Of a stretch of 10,300 bases of DNA, positions 1 to 8,231 are shown piece after piece (position 1 is the first letter of the stretch; every line of letters begins with the position of its first letter). The DNA is taken from the NCBI GenBank assembly GCA_900553245.1, contig USCP01000049.1:1-10300 (forward strand), read 5' to 3'. The DNA is from an uncultured Peptococcaceae bacterium. GTDB taxonomy: Bacteria > Bacillota > Peptococcia > Peptococcales > Peptococcaceae. The notes below the pieces were generated by a model. It searched no databases. It worked only from the letters and a program-made list of their open reading frames with translations, and was not told where the DNA came from. The translations under genes and the position numbers were made by a program.

Positions 1-431
1 TCGGCTTAAACGAGTATCTCTTGCTTGGTCGCGGAGAGGCGGCAACAGGTGGCGCAACACGTCCTTCCAACTTAGCAGATGCTTGGGAAGCAGTGTGCGG
101 TGCGATTTATTTGAGCTGCGGCATTGATGTGTTAAAACCAATGGTATTGGAATATTTAGAGCATTCCATTTCGCTTGTAAAGGGCGGATACTACGGGGAC
201 TATAAGACCCGTTTGCAGGAATATATTCAACGTGAGCCGGACCACGAGATTTCTTACGAAATGCTCGAGGAAGTGGGTCCTGCCCACGACCGTGCATTCC
301 ACGTGCAAGTATGTATCGATGGCAAGGCGTGTGGTCGCGGGTGGGGTAAATCTAAAAAATCAGCCCAACGAGAAGCAGCACTGGCAGCCTTGATTGCATT
401 TGGAGAATTGCCTCCGATGGATGCGCAATGA
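1..431 (+). CDS. rnc: Ribonuclease III, C-terminal part (5' end outside window)
   Basis: This is the 3' portion of RNase III, the endonuclease that cleaves double-stranded RNA during rRNA and mRNA maturation. The reading frame is open from position 3, so the start lies upstream of the window; an internal ATG at 21 is not the true start. The visible part begins in the nuclease domain, with LGRGE and then LADAWEAVCGAIYL, which contains the second acidic catalytic patch (Asp at 78-80, Glu at 87-89). It continues into a double-stranded RNA-binding domain that opens with DYKTRLQE and ends with GRGWGKSKKSAQREAA, the family's lysine-rich RNA-contact helix. The stop codon overlaps the next gene's start (ATGA, 428-431), which implies translational coupling. 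The family match and the rnc-smc-ftsY order make the call secure; only the N-terminus is missing. Confidence 0.95.
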   Translation, partial: GLNEYLLLGRGEAATGGATRPSNLADAWEAVCGAIYLSCGIDVLKPMVLEYLEHSISLVKGGYYGDYKTRLQEYIQREPDHEISYEMLEEVGPAHDRAFHVQVCIDGKACGRGWGKSKKSAQREAALAALIAFGELPPMDAQ

Positions 432-1420
432 TGAAAAAAGTCATTGTTCCGATTTTTGTTCCGCATATGGGGTGTCCTCATGCGTGTGTGTTTTGTAACC
501 AATATAGAATTACCGGTCAGTGGCAGCCTCCGAGTGCTGCCACTTTGGCTGAGAAGGTAAAAGCATGGCGCGTGTCAAGTGACACTGTTCCGGGGCTTGC
601 CTTTTACGGCGGAAGTTTCACGGCCATTGATTTGGATGCGCAAAATAGTTTGTTGGAAAGTGCGGTTACCCTTAAAAAGAAAGGCGCGATTTCTGAGATT
701 CGTCTTTCTACCAGACCGGATGCTTTGGACGATGCGGTTCTTGCACGTTTAAAATATTACGGCGTGGATACCGTTGAAATCGGCGTGCAATCCTTGTGTG
801 ATGAGGTTTTACAGGCTGCCGGACGCGGACATACCGCAGAAACAGCGATAGAGGCCATAAAGCGTGTCAAGGTACACGGTTTTCGATGTGGTGCTCAAAT
901 GATGGTGGCGCTTCCAAAGGATACGCCGGCGCGTAGTATTGAAACGTGCAGAAATGTCATTGACTGTGCACCGGATTTTGTACGCATTTATCCAACGGCA
1001 GTGATTCGCGATACAGCGCTGGAAACCATGTACCAAAATGGGTCCTATGTGCCGTGGGCTTTTGAGGATGTTATTGATACGGTGGCAGAAATGGTGGAGT
1101 TATTAAATCGGGCAGCAATTCCGGTGATACGGATTGGGCTTCAGGCAGAGGACCGTCTCAGTGGGGGCGATGTTGTGGCAGGGGCCTATCATCCGGCATT
1201 GGGTGAACACGTCAAGGCGCGATTGTTTCGCCGTCGTATGGAGGCACGGCTTGATGAGAATGAAACAGCGCCGATTATTTTTGCAGTAGCACCGCGTATG
1301 GTGTCTCAAGCGCGAGGGCAACATCGCGCAAATATTGCATATTTAGAGGCGCGTACGGGACAAAGTGTTACCATCATTGCTGACGATGCATTACATGAGC
1401 AAGAAATAGAGAGAAGGTGA
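428..1420 (+). CDS. Short Elp3-like radical SAM protein
   Basis: This 330-residue protein carries a radical SAM iron-sulfur motif near its N-terminus (GCPHACVFC, with Cys16, Cys20 and Cys23 in CX3CX2C spacing). A glycine-rich GGSFT stretch follows at residues 61-65, and EIGVQS lies at 117-122. Together with the RIYP segment these resemble the Elp3/MiaB-type radical SAM fold (COG1243-like). Full-length Elp3 is longer and ends in a GNAT acetyltransferase domain; none is recognisable here and the protein stops after the barrel region. Full-length archaeal and eukaryotic Elp3 modifies wobble uridines in tRNA. The substrate of these short bacterial relatives is not established, and they are sometimes mislabelled as coproporphyrinogen oxidases. 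The start ATG at 428 overlaps the rnc stop; a second ATG at 431 is equally possible. No strong SD is visible, which fits coupling to rnc. Confidence 0.85.
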   Translation: MMKKVIVPIFVPHMGCPHACVFCNQYRITGQWQPPSAATLAEKVKAWRVSSDTVPGLAFYGGSFTAIDLDAQNSLLESAVTLKKKGAISEIRLSTRPDALDDAVLARLKYYGVDTVEIGVQSLCDEVLQAAGRGHTAETAIEAIKRVKVHGFRCGAQMMVALPKDTPARSIETCRNVIDCAPDFVRIYPTAVIRDTALETMYQNGSYVPWAFEDVIDTVAEMVELLNRAAIPVIRIGLQAEDRLSGGDVVAGAYHPALGEHVKARLFRRRMEARLDENETAPIIFAVAPRMVSQARGQHRANIAYLEARTGQSVTIIADDALHEQEIERR

Positions 1421-1423
1421 AAA

Positions 1424-4400
1424 ATGTTTTTAAAGTCATTAGAAATTCAAGGCTTCAAGTCTTTTGCAGATAAGGTGCATTTTTCCTTTTCGCCGGGGGT
1501 AACGGCGATTGTCGGTCCGAACGGGAGTGGGAAAAGTAATGTGGTAGATGCCATTCGTTGGGTGCTTGGTGAACAAAGTGCCAAAACCTTGCGTGGCGCC
1601 AAGATGGAAGACGTTATTTTTTCTGGGAGTGTCGATCGAAAGCCAGTCGGCATGGCGCGTGTGACGATGATTTTAGATAATAGTCAACGTGTTTTTGCGA
1701 TGGATTGTGACGAAATTGAGGTATCACGTACTTTGCACCGTTCCGGCGAAAGTCAATATATGCTTAACAAGAGCAGCTGTCGCCTAAAGGATATTCAGGA
1801 ACTTTTTATGGATACCGGTCTTGGTAAAGACGGGTTTAGCGTGATTGGGCAGGGGAAAATCGAAGAAATCTTGACCCTTCATGCCGAAGAACGACGTGGG
1901 CTGATTGAAGAGGCTGCGGGGATTAGCAAATACAAGTATCGCAAGCGCGAGGCAGAACGTAAGCTGGAAGCGACCAACGATGACATGACCCGTTTGGATG
2001 ATATTCTGTATGAGCTTGAAAAACGCTTGGGACCGCTTTCAAAACAAGCCGAAAAGGTGCGCGTGTATCGCTCACTGAAAGCGGAAAGTGACGCCTTACA
2101 ACTTGCTCATCTGACCAAGCAATATTTGCAGGATAAGGAATCCTTAGGCGCGCAGGAAACAGCGTGGCAAGAAAGTGAGCAAGACGCACTGGCGGCACAG
2201 GTGAGATTGAATCAATTGGAAGCGGATGTGACCGAAGAAAAATTGACGTTGGAAGAAGAACGCCACGCGATGGAAGCTGTCCAAGTTGCGTATACATCAG
2301 CGCTTCGTGAAGCTCAGGAGCATGAACGTGCATTAGGTATTTTATCGGAACGTCGCCAACATATTGAAAAACGTTACGAGGATTTGGGACAAGTCTTGGA
2401 ATCGGAGACGTCATCACTTCATGCCTTGCGTGCGCAGTGTGAGAGTGCCCAAGTGGCGGCACAGGATAGTGCGCAAGCAGTGCAGGATGTCAGTGCAGAG
2501 GTGAAGGTGGCTGAGCAAGCCTTAGATGCATCCGAAAAGGCACTGGTGCAATTGAAGCATGACATTGAGCACCTTCAAAGCGAACAATTTTCTGTACTGT
2601 CTAAGCAAGCGTCTACCAACAACGAAATGACACGTCTGGAGCAATCGCTGAGCGGCGATTCAGCACGAAAAGAACGCTTAGAACAACGCTTATCAGGTCT
2701 TGCTGGGCAAAAAGAGGCGTTACTTGCGGATTTGGCGAAGGAGGATGCAGCGGCGCAAGCGTTGCAACAGGCTGATTCCGCCACTCATGAGGCGGTTGAT
2801 GCGCTTCGCCAAAACCTACAGCGTGCTCAAGAAAGTGTGAAAGTCGTTGACGAAAAAGCGCATCAAACCGCTCATGCGTTGATGCAGGCAAAAAGCCGTT
2901 TAGAAACCTTAGAAGAATTTGAATCCAGTGGTGAAGGCTATTTTCAAGGGGTACAGGCGGTGCTTCGTGCTAAAAAAGAAGAACGCCTTCGTGGGATTCA
3001 GGGCTCGGTTTTGCAGTTGTTGGAAATCCCATCGGAGTACTTGACTGCCATAGAAAATGCATTGGGGAGTGCCTCTCAGAACGTGGTCGTCGAAAGCGAC
3101 AGTGATGCGCAAGCCGCTATAGGATGGCTAAAGAAAGAACGTCGTGGACGCGTGACCTTTATGCCGCTTAATTTGGTGAGAGGAAAACGCCAAGATATTG
3201 CGTTTGATGACGATGCAGTCGTTGGCTTGGCTTTGGATCTTGTTCAATTTAATCAAAAATATGAACCAATCATGGCGCAGCTATTAGGGCGTGTCTGGGT
3301 ATTGCGTGATTTGGAAAGTGCCACTCGTCTTTCAAAACGTACCGGCTCCAAATATCGGTTTGTCACCTTAGACGGAGATGTCATTGCACCCGGTGGGACG
3401 ATGACCGGGGGGCATCTCAAAAAGCAAAGCTCCATTGTATATCGCAAGCATGAGATGGGTGTATTGCGTGAGCGTATAGAGGCATTAAATACTGCCTTAA
3501 AAGGGCTGGAATCCGAGCAAGAACAATGGCGCACCCAGATTGCCGTGATGAAGGAAAAACTTGAGGGCTTACAGGGTGATTTACAAGAGCGTCAACTAAA
3601 ACTGCGAGAAGTAGCGGTTGTAAAAAATCAGCTTCAAGAGCAACTAAAACGTTTGCAGCGTGAAATGGACTTGGAAATTCTTAATCAACAGGAATTGCAT
3701 GCGGCCAATGAAGATGCTCGGCAAACCTTACAGGGCTTGCAAGCTGCGGCTGAAGACATTGCGGTGCAGTTGGCGACTATTGAAGCGGATGCACAAGAAA
3801 AACGCTTGTATTTAAAAGACTATGAGGAAGCCAGAGATACGGCGCAACGTGACGTGCAAGCAGTGCTTGTGCGTAAGGCGACTGTTGATGAGCAATACCA
3901 AGCCCAACAAAAAGAAGTACAGGGCCTGCAGACAAGACTGCAAGTTATGACCACGCAGTATGACGCTAAAAAAGCTGAAATCGAGTCCATTCAAATTGAA
4001 AAAGCGCAATTGGATGAAGAGCTTACAACGACAAAGGCAGCATGGCAACAAGCCATGGAAATTTATCAAACACAGAGTGTGCAGATTCAAGTGGCTAAAG
4101 ACCGCATTGACCAAATGGATATTGCAGTGCGTGAGCAAGAAAAGCAAATTGTTGAAGCACGCAAAGTGTACGATCAGCTTTGGCGTATCTATCAAACTGC
4201 CGATTTGCAATTGGAACGCCTCAAAGAACGTGTGTCTCAGTTGGAAGCGCAGTTTTTGGAGTTGTTTGGGTATTCTGGCGATGAAGCCGTTGCACAGGCG
4301 GATTTGGAGATGGATACCACGCATGCGGTAGATCGACTTAAGACGTTACGTAAAAAAATGGAGATGCTCGGTGAAATTAACTTCACTGCCCTTGAGGAAT

Positions 4401-4975
4401 ATGAACAGGTCAGTGAACAATCTACCTTCCTCCGTGGTCAAATAGAGGACCTAAACCAAGCCAAAGAAAAATTGGAAGCGGTCATTCATGAAATGGAAGT
4501 GACTATGGCCAGCCGCTTCAAGGAGGCTTACGAGAAGGTTAACGAACAATTCTCGCAGATTTTTACGGCCATGTTTGGTGGCGGGAGTGCCCGTTTAGAA
4601 CTGTCTATGCCTGGGCGCTACCTTGAAACAGGGGTTGAAATCATTGCCCAACCGCCCGGGAAAAAAGAACGTGTCTTGACGCTTCTCTCCGGTGGGGAGC
4701 GTGCCCTTACGGCAGCGGCCTTGCTCTTTGCACTGTTAGAAGTGAGACCGAGTCCGTTTGTTATTTTGGATGAAATCGAAGCGGCATTGGATGAAGCCAA
4801 TGTTGAACGTTTTGCATCCTTTATTGTGCAATATACCAATAAAACCCAATTTATTATTATTTCGCACCGCAAGGGTACCATGGAGGCTGCCAGCGTGCTC
4901 TATGGGATTACCATGGATGCCAACGGTGTTTCCAAACAAGTATCGGTGCGCTTGAGTGATTTTAGTGAAGCTTAG
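1424..4975 (+). CDS. smc: Chromosome segregation/condensation ATPase SMC
   Basis: SMC forms a ring-shaped ATPase dimer that, with ScpA and ScpB, organises and segregates the chromosome. At 1183 residues it has the normal bacterial length. The N-terminal head has Walker A GPNGSGKSN (31-39) followed by the GQGKIEEI Q-loop region and ERRGLIEEAAGI. A Glu/Gln/Ala-rich coiled coil runs from about 170 to 500. The hinge spans about 505-660 and ends in GGTMTGG, the glycine motif of the hinge dimer interface. A second coiled coil reaches about 1010. The C-terminal head has the ABC signature LSGGE (1088-1092) and Walker B ending in Asp1116-Glu1117, the latter being the catalytic glutamate. All ATPase motifs are intact. 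The SD (GAGAAGGTGA, 1411-1420) covers the stop codon of the preceding gene, so start ATG 1424 is well supported. scpA and scpB are not in the window. Confidence 0.98.
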   Translation: MFLKSLEIQGFKSFADKVHFSFSPGVTAIVGPNGSGKSNVVDAIRWVLGEQSAKTLRGAKMEDVIFSGSVDRKPVGMARVTMILDNSQRVFAMDCDEIEVSRTLHRSGESQYMLNKSSCRLKDIQELFMDTGLGKDGFSVIGQGKIEEILTLHAEERRGLIEEAAGISKYKYRKREAERKLEATNDDMTRLDDILYELEKRLGPLSKQAEKVRVYRSLKAESDALQLAHLTKQYLQDKESLGAQETAWQESEQDALAAQVRLNQLEADVTEEKLTLEEERHAMEAVQVAYTSALREAQEHERALGILSERRQHIEKRYEDLGQVLESETSSLHALRAQCESAQVAAQDSAQAVQDVSAEVKVAEQALDASEKALVQLKHDIEHLQSEQFSVLSKQASTNNEMTRLEQSLSGDSARKERLEQRLSGLAGQKEALLADLAKEDAAAQALQQADSATHEAVDALRQNLQRAQESVKVVDEKAHQTAHALMQAKSRLETLEEFESSGEGYFQGVQAVLRAKKEERLRGIQGSVLQLLEIPSEYLTAIENALGSASQNVVVESDSDAQAAIGWLKKERRGRVTFMPLNLVRGKRQDIAFDDDAVVGLALDLVQFNQKYEPIMAQLLGRVWVLRDLESATRLSKRTGSKYRFVTLDGDVIAPGGTMTGGHLKKQSSIVYRKHEMGVLRERIEALNTALKGLESEQEQWRTQIAVMKEKLEGLQGDLQERQLKLREVAVVKNQLQEQLKRLQREMDLEILNQQELHAANEDARQTLQGLQAAAEDIAVQLATIEADAQEKRLYLKDYEEARDTAQRDVQAVLVRKATVDEQYQAQQKEVQGLQTRLQVMTTQYDAKKAEIESIQIEKAQLDEELTTTKAAWQQAMEIYQTQSVQIQVAKDRIDQMDIAVREQEKQIVEARKVYDQLWRIYQTADLQLERLKERVSQLEAQFLELFGYSGDEAVAQADLEMDTTHAVDRLKTLRKKMEMLGEINFTALEEYEQVSEQSTFLRGQIEDLNQAKEKLEAVIHEMEVTMASRFKEAYEKVNEQFSQIFTAMFGGGSARLELSMPGRYLETGVEIIAQPPGKKERVLTLLSGGERALTAAALLFALLEVRPSPFVILDEIEAALDEANVERFASFIVQYTNKTQFIIISHRKGTMEAASVLYGITMDANGVSKQVSVRLSDFSEA

Positions 4976-4989
4976 AAGGAGTGAATCGT

Positions 4990-5997
4990 ATGGGATTATT
5001 TGATCGTCTTTTTAAAAAGAAAAACACAGAAGAAAAGACCGATGCAGAGGTCTTAAATAAAGAGCTGAACGAAGGCCTTTCAAAAACACGCAAGGGCTTT
5101 ATGGAAAAGGTTTTTGGGGTGCTTTCCGGTAAAGAAATCGACGATGATTTGTATGATGAATTGGAAGAAGCCCTCATTCAAGGGGACGTGGGTGTCAATA
5201 CCGCGTTGGATTTGGTAGAACGTCTGCGTGAACGCGAAAAGAAGGATAAGCTCAAAAATAGCGTTCAATTGCAAGAAGCCTTTGCGGATGAACTCGTTGA
5301 ACTTCTCGGCGAAGAGGAGCAACCCCTCAATTTGGTAGACGGTGCCCTCAATATCGTGCTCTTTGTCGGTGTAAACGGTGTGGGTAAGACCACAAGCATC
5401 GGTAAGATTGCTTATCAATTAAAGGAGCAAGGTCATAAAGTCATTCTCGGCGCGGCCGATACCTTCCGTGCTGCCGCTGCCGACCAGCTTAAAATTTGGG
5501 GTGAACGTGTCGGCTGCGATGTGATTGCCCACCAAGAAGGTGCCGATCCGGCTGCTGTCGTCTTTGATGCCATTGCTGCGGCTAAATCTCGCGGTTGTGA
5601 TGTGCTCTTAGTGGATACTGCAGGTCGCCTGCAAAATAAAGTAAATTTGATGAATGAACTTGGCAAGATTCGTAAAATTATCGACCGTGAAGCACCGGAC
5701 TGCTTGCGCGATGTACTGCTTGTATTGGATGCAACCACCGGTCAGAATGCGTTAAACCAAGCTAAGGTGTTCAAAGAAACCGCTGGCGTGACCGGTGTTA
5801 TTCTCACCAAGCTCGACGGTACCGCAAAGGGTGGTGTGGTCATCGGTGTAAAAGCTGAATACGATCTTCCAATTAAATACATTGGTGTCGGTGAACAGAA
5901 AGAACATCTTCAAGTCTTTAACCCTCGTACCTTTGCCGAAGCTTTGTTCTTAGATATTGGCAATGATGAGGCAACAGCTGAAACATCCGAAGAATAA
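4990..5997 (+). CDS. ftsY: Signal recognition particle receptor FtsY
   Basis: FtsY is the SRP receptor, a membrane-associated GTPase that pairs with Ffh to deliver ribosomes making membrane or secreted proteins to the translocon. The 335-residue protein has an N-terminal helical domain (about 1-105; a lysine-rich amphipathic start MGLFDRLFKKK is a plausible membrane-contact segment) and then the NG GTPase domain. Motifs are G1 GVNGVGKTT (127-135), DTFRAAAADQL from 157, DTAGR from 209, and TKLDGTAKGG from 273. The long acidic A domain of E. coli FtsY is absent, as is usual in Bacillota. I chose ATG 4990 over an in-frame GTG at 4981 because the SD AGAAGGAG (4974-4981) runs into that GTG, whereas it sits about 8 bases before the ATG. 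Only 14 bp separate it from smc, so the two are probably co-transcribed. Confidence 0.97.
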   Translation: MGLFDRLFKKKNTEEKTDAEVLNKELNEGLSKTRKGFMEKVFGVLSGKEIDDDLYDELEEALIQGDVGVNTALDLVERLREREKKDKLKNSVQLQEAFADELVELLGEEEQPLNLVDGALNIVLFVGVNGVGKTTSIGKIAYQLKEQGHKVILGAADTFRAAAADQLKIWGERVGCDVIAHQEGADPAAVVFDAIAAAKSRGCDVLLVDTAGRLQNKVNLMNELGKIRKIIDREAPDCLRDVLLVLDATTGQNALNQAKVFKETAGVTGVILTKLDGTAKGGVVIGVKAEYDLPIKYIGVGEQKEHLQVFNPRTFAEALFLDIGNDEATAETSEE

Positions 5998-6008
5998 GGA
6001 GGGCCCTC

Positions 6009-7301
6009 ATGGAAAAATATTTATTTCGTGGTGTTCATTATTTAGCAGGCGCAGCGCTTGATTTAGCATTTGGTGATGTATTGGTAGAAAATGGCAGCAT
6101 AAAAAAATGCGGCACAGTTTCTGCGGAAGAAGCGCAGGGGGCTATAGAATTCGCAAGTGGTAGCCATTACGTATTGGTGCCGGGTTATGTCAATACTCAC
6201 ACCCATGTGGCAATGAGTCTTTTGCGCGATTACGGCGGCGACCAGCCATTGGATACTTGGTTAAACGATTATATTTGGCCGGCAGAAGCCAAACTTACCG
6301 ATGACGATGTGTATTGGGGAACTTCCTTGGGTCTTCTTGAAATGATTGCCTCTGGGACCACCTGTTACATGGAAATGTATGACCACTGTGATGCCATCGC
6401 ACAAGCCACTATGGATGCAAAAATGCGTGGTATTTTGAGTCGTGGGAGTGTCGGGATGTTCGATGGCGAAAAACGCGGGATTAAAGAAAATGATGCGGTT
6501 TTTGATCGTTGGCATCATGCAGGCGATGATCGTATTCGTGTGTGGTACGGTCCACATGCGCCAAATACTTGCCCGGCTGAATACATTCAAGAAATGGCGG
6601 CCCATGCCCGTGAGCGTGGAACTGGGGTGCATATTCATGTGGCTGAAACCCAGGGCGAAATTGCTTATGTGAAAGAACAATATAGCATGACGCCGGCGCA
6701 ATGGTTAGAAAGTTTAAATGTTCTTGATGTGCCAACCTTGGCTGCACATAGCGTATGGATGACCGAGGAAGATATGGACATTTATGCGCGCAATCATGTG
6801 GCAGTGGCACATAATCCAATTAGCAATCTTAAACTGGCAAGCGGGATTGCGCCGGTTGAAGCCATGCAAAAGAAAGGGATTGTCGTTGGTCTTGGGACAG
6901 ACGGCGCATCCAGCAATAGCATCATGACTATGCATCGTGAAATGCAGGTGCTTAGCTTGCTTCATAAAGTAAGAAACTTCGATGCAGAATGTATTGGCGC
7001 GAAGGCAGCATTGCAAATTGCAACCGTAGAAGGGGCGAAGGCAGTGCGTTGGGACGATGCCATCGGCACCATCGAGGAAGGTAAGTTTGCAGACCTTACG
7101 CTTTATAAGTTAGACCAACCATGGAATATGCCGCTTCACGACATAATCAGTAACCTTGCTTATGCTGCACAAGCAAGTGACATTGATTCTGTTTTTGTGC
7201 AAGGGGAATGCCTCTATAAACACCGTGAGTTCACCACCTTGGACAAAGAAAAAATTATGGCAGAAGCCACTGTACGTGCAAAAAGCTTGATTCAGGACTG
7301 A
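6009..7301 (+). CDS. mtaD: 5-methylthioadenosine/S-adenosylhomocysteine deaminase-type amidohydrolase
   Basis: This 430-residue metal-dependent hydrolase belongs to the amidohydrolase superfamily (TIM barrel) and best matches MTA/SAH deaminase, which converts methylthioadenosine or S-adenosylhomocysteine to the inosyl forms and ammonia. Metal-site residues are visible: NTHTH (His64, His66), HIHVAET (His210 metal ligand, Glu213 proton shuttle), AAHS (His247) and GTDGASSN (Asp298). The 3-residue step from His210 to Glu213 and the 51-residue step from His247 to Asp298 match the family pattern. HNPISNLKLASGIAPV is the usual substrate-side loop. Related cytosine, guanine or chlorohydrolase-type deaminases share these motifs, so exact substrate specificity is inferred. 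The SD AAGGAGGG (5996-6003) overlaps the ftsY stop and lies 5 bases before ATG. It is the last gene of the operon, with a terminator after it. Confidence 0.88.
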   Translation: MEKYLFRGVHYLAGAALDLAFGDVLVENGSIKKCGTVSAEEAQGAIEFASGSHYVLVPGYVNTHTHVAMSLLRDYGGDQPLDTWLNDYIWPAEAKLTDDDVYWGTSLGLLEMIASGTTCYMEMYDHCDAIAQATMDAKMRGILSRGSVGMFDGEKRGIKENDAVFDRWHHAGDDRIRVWYGPHAPNTCPAEYIQEMAAHARERGTGVHIHVAETQGEIAYVKEQYSMTPAQWLESLNVLDVPTLAAHSVWMTEEDMDIYARNHVAVAHNPISNLKLASGIAPVEAMQKKGIVVGLGTDGASSNSIMTMHREMQVLSLLHKVRNFDAECIGAKAALQIATVEGAKAVRWDDAIGTIEEGKFADLTLYKLDQPWNMPLHDIISNLAYAAQASDIDSVFVQGECLYKHREFTTLDKEKIMAEATVRAKSLIQD

Positions 7302-7343
7302 CAAACTGCAATTAAATCATATTTATTTGTTTGGTATTAACGC

Positions 7344-7386
7344 AAAAAGACACCATCGTCTGAATGATCGATGGTGTCTTTTTTGA
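7344..7386 (+). terminator. Intrinsic terminator after the smc-ftsY-mtaD operon
   Basis: A 15-bp perfect inverted repeat (arms 7344-7358 and 7369-7383, core GACACCATCG / CGATGGTGTC) encloses a 10-base loop. The right arm ends in a run of T that continues to 7384. It begins about 43 bases after the stop of the amidohydrolase gene. The A-run on the left arm could also allow weak termination in the other direction. Confidence 0.93.
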
Positions 7387-7763
7387 TAGATGGTCTGTAT
7401 TCAAGGAGAAGCCCTTATGAAATAATTTCTGTGGATGGTTTTTGAAGTCTGGAATGATGTCATGGAGAAAAGAGCGGATATTTACCTGAAAATGGTATCC
7501 TGTCTTTTCTGAGGCATCTCAATGGATTTTGAATGATTTTATAAAAAGACAGTCTCTTCGTGTATAAATTTTTAGTGCGTTTAATCGACGGCCTACAGGT
7601 TTTATTTTGTAAAGGGGTTATGGTAAAGCGCATGTAGAGATAATAAGTAAATGACTAGCTGGAGAAAAAGCGTGACGATGTTTCTAGATGGTTCAAATGT
7701 CTTTTGCTTCATATATCCTACATAATGAAAGAAAGAGTAGAGGGGAATGAATAAAAAGTAAAA
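7387..7763. other. Gene-free intergenic stretch
   Basis: About 380 bases between two facing terminators contain no convincing gene on either strand. The only coding-like signal is AAGGAG at about 7403-7408 followed by ATG at 7417, but this frame stops at its third codon (ATG AAA TAA). Reading the same frame onward gives an open stretch to a TGA at 7510-7512 with no recognisable motif. I saw no convincing promoter, structured RNA or repeat here. Confidence 0.6.
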
Positions 7764-7795
7764 CACAAAAAAACCGAGTTCATTGAACTCGGTTT
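7764..7795 (-). terminator. Intrinsic terminator of the tRNA cluster
   Basis: An 11-bp perfect stem (AAACCGAGTTC at 7771-7781 with its complement at 7785-7795) has a 3-base loop. On the minus strand it is followed by a U-run continuing across 7770-7764. It lies 5 bases beyond the 3' end of tRNA-Lys, the last gene of the minus-strand tRNA cluster, and faces the operon terminator at 7344. Confidence 0.9.
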
Positions 7796-7800
7796 AAATC

Positions 7801-7873
7801 TGCGCCATGCAGGACTCGAACCTGCGACACCCTGATTAAAAGTCAGGTGCTCTACCACCTGAGCTAATGGCGC
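7801..7873 (-). tRNA. tRNA-Lys (UUU)
   Basis: A full cloverleaf folds on the minus strand. The acceptor is GCGCCAT/ATGGCGC with discriminator A, the D-stem GCTC/GAGC, the anticodon stem CCTGA/TCAGG with loop CTTTTAA, and the T-arm GCAGG-TTCGAGT-CCTGC. The anticodon TTT is at 7838-7840. No CCA is encoded. It is the promoter-distal gene of the cluster, 3 bases from tRNA-Gln. Confidence 0.98.
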
Positions 7874-7876
7874 ATA

Positions 7877-7948
7877 CTGGGGTAGCAGGATTCGAACCTA
7901 CGAATGACGGAGTCAAAGTCCGTTGCCTTACCGCTTGGCGATACCCCA
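7877..7948 (-). tRNA. tRNA-Gln (UUG)
   Basis: A complete cloverleaf folds on the minus strand. The acceptor is TGGGGTA/TACCCCA with discriminator G, the anticodon stem ACGGA/TCCGT with loop CTTTGAC, and the T-loop TTCGAAT. The anticodon TTG is at 7914-7916. The U1-A72 first pair is typical of tRNA-Gln. No CCA is encoded. Confidence 0.98.
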
Positions 7949-7978
7949 ATGTGTATACTATATAAGTGGTGGTACAAG

Positions 7979-8052
7979 GGTGGATGATGGGAATCGAACC
8001 CACGAATGCCGGAGCCACAATCCGGTGCGTTAACCACTTCGCCACATCCACC
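7979..8052 (-). tRNA. tRNA-His (GUG)
   Basis: A complete cloverleaf folds on the minus strand. The acceptor is GTGGATG/CATCCAC, with the extra G(-1) at 8052 opposite discriminator C at 7979, the hallmark of tRNA-His. The anticodon stem is CCGGA/TCCGG with loop TTGTGGC, and the anticodon GTG is at 8016-8018. No CCA is encoded. Confidence 0.98.
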
Positions 8053-8068
8053 ATAATTATTTAATTAA

Positions 8069-8142
8069 CGTGCCTGGAGGGATTCGAACCCCCGACCCTC
8101 GGATTAGAAGTCCGATGCTCTATCCAACTGAGCTACAGGCAC
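8069..8142 (-). tRNA. tRNA-Arg (UCU)
   Basis: A complete cloverleaf folds on the minus strand. The acceptor is GTGCCTG/CAGGCAC with discriminator G, the D-stem GCTC/GAGC, the anticodon stem TCGGA/TCCGA with loop CTTCTAA, and the T-arm GGGGG-TTCGAAT-CCCTC. The anticodon TCT is at 8106-8108 and reads AGA/AGG. No CCA is encoded; only 2 bases separate it from tRNA-Gly. Confidence 0.98.
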
Positions 8143-8144
8143 AC

Positions 8145-8215
8145 AGCGGGTGATGGGAATCGAACCCACGTAGCTGGCTTGGAAGGCCAGAACTCTACCA
8201 TTGAGTTACACCCGC
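8145..8215 (-). tRNA. tRNA-Gly (UCC)
   Basis: A complete cloverleaf folds on the minus strand. The acceptor is GCGGGTG/CACCCGC with discriminator U, as expected for tRNA-Gly. The D-stem is ACTC/GAGT, the anticodon stem CTGGC/GCCAG with loop CTTCCAA, and the T-loop TTCGATT. The anticodon TCC is at 8181-8183. No CCA is encoded. Confidence 0.98.
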
Positions 8216-8231
8216 AATGTTAACAAAATGT

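Noticed and set aside
1923..2462. Long minus-strand open frame of 179 codons inside smc
   Set aside because: smc is intact on the plus strand with all motifs. The antisense frame has no SD-supported start and no recognisable domain.
4981..4989. GTG at 4981 as the start of ftsY
   Set aside because: The SD AGAAGGAG runs directly into this GTG, leaving no spacing; ATG 4990 has correct spacing and gives the usual FtsY N-terminus.
7836..8054. Minus-strand open frame of 72 codons
   Set aside because: It lies across tRNA-Lys, tRNA-Gln and tRNA-His; the cloverleaf structures explain the sequence.
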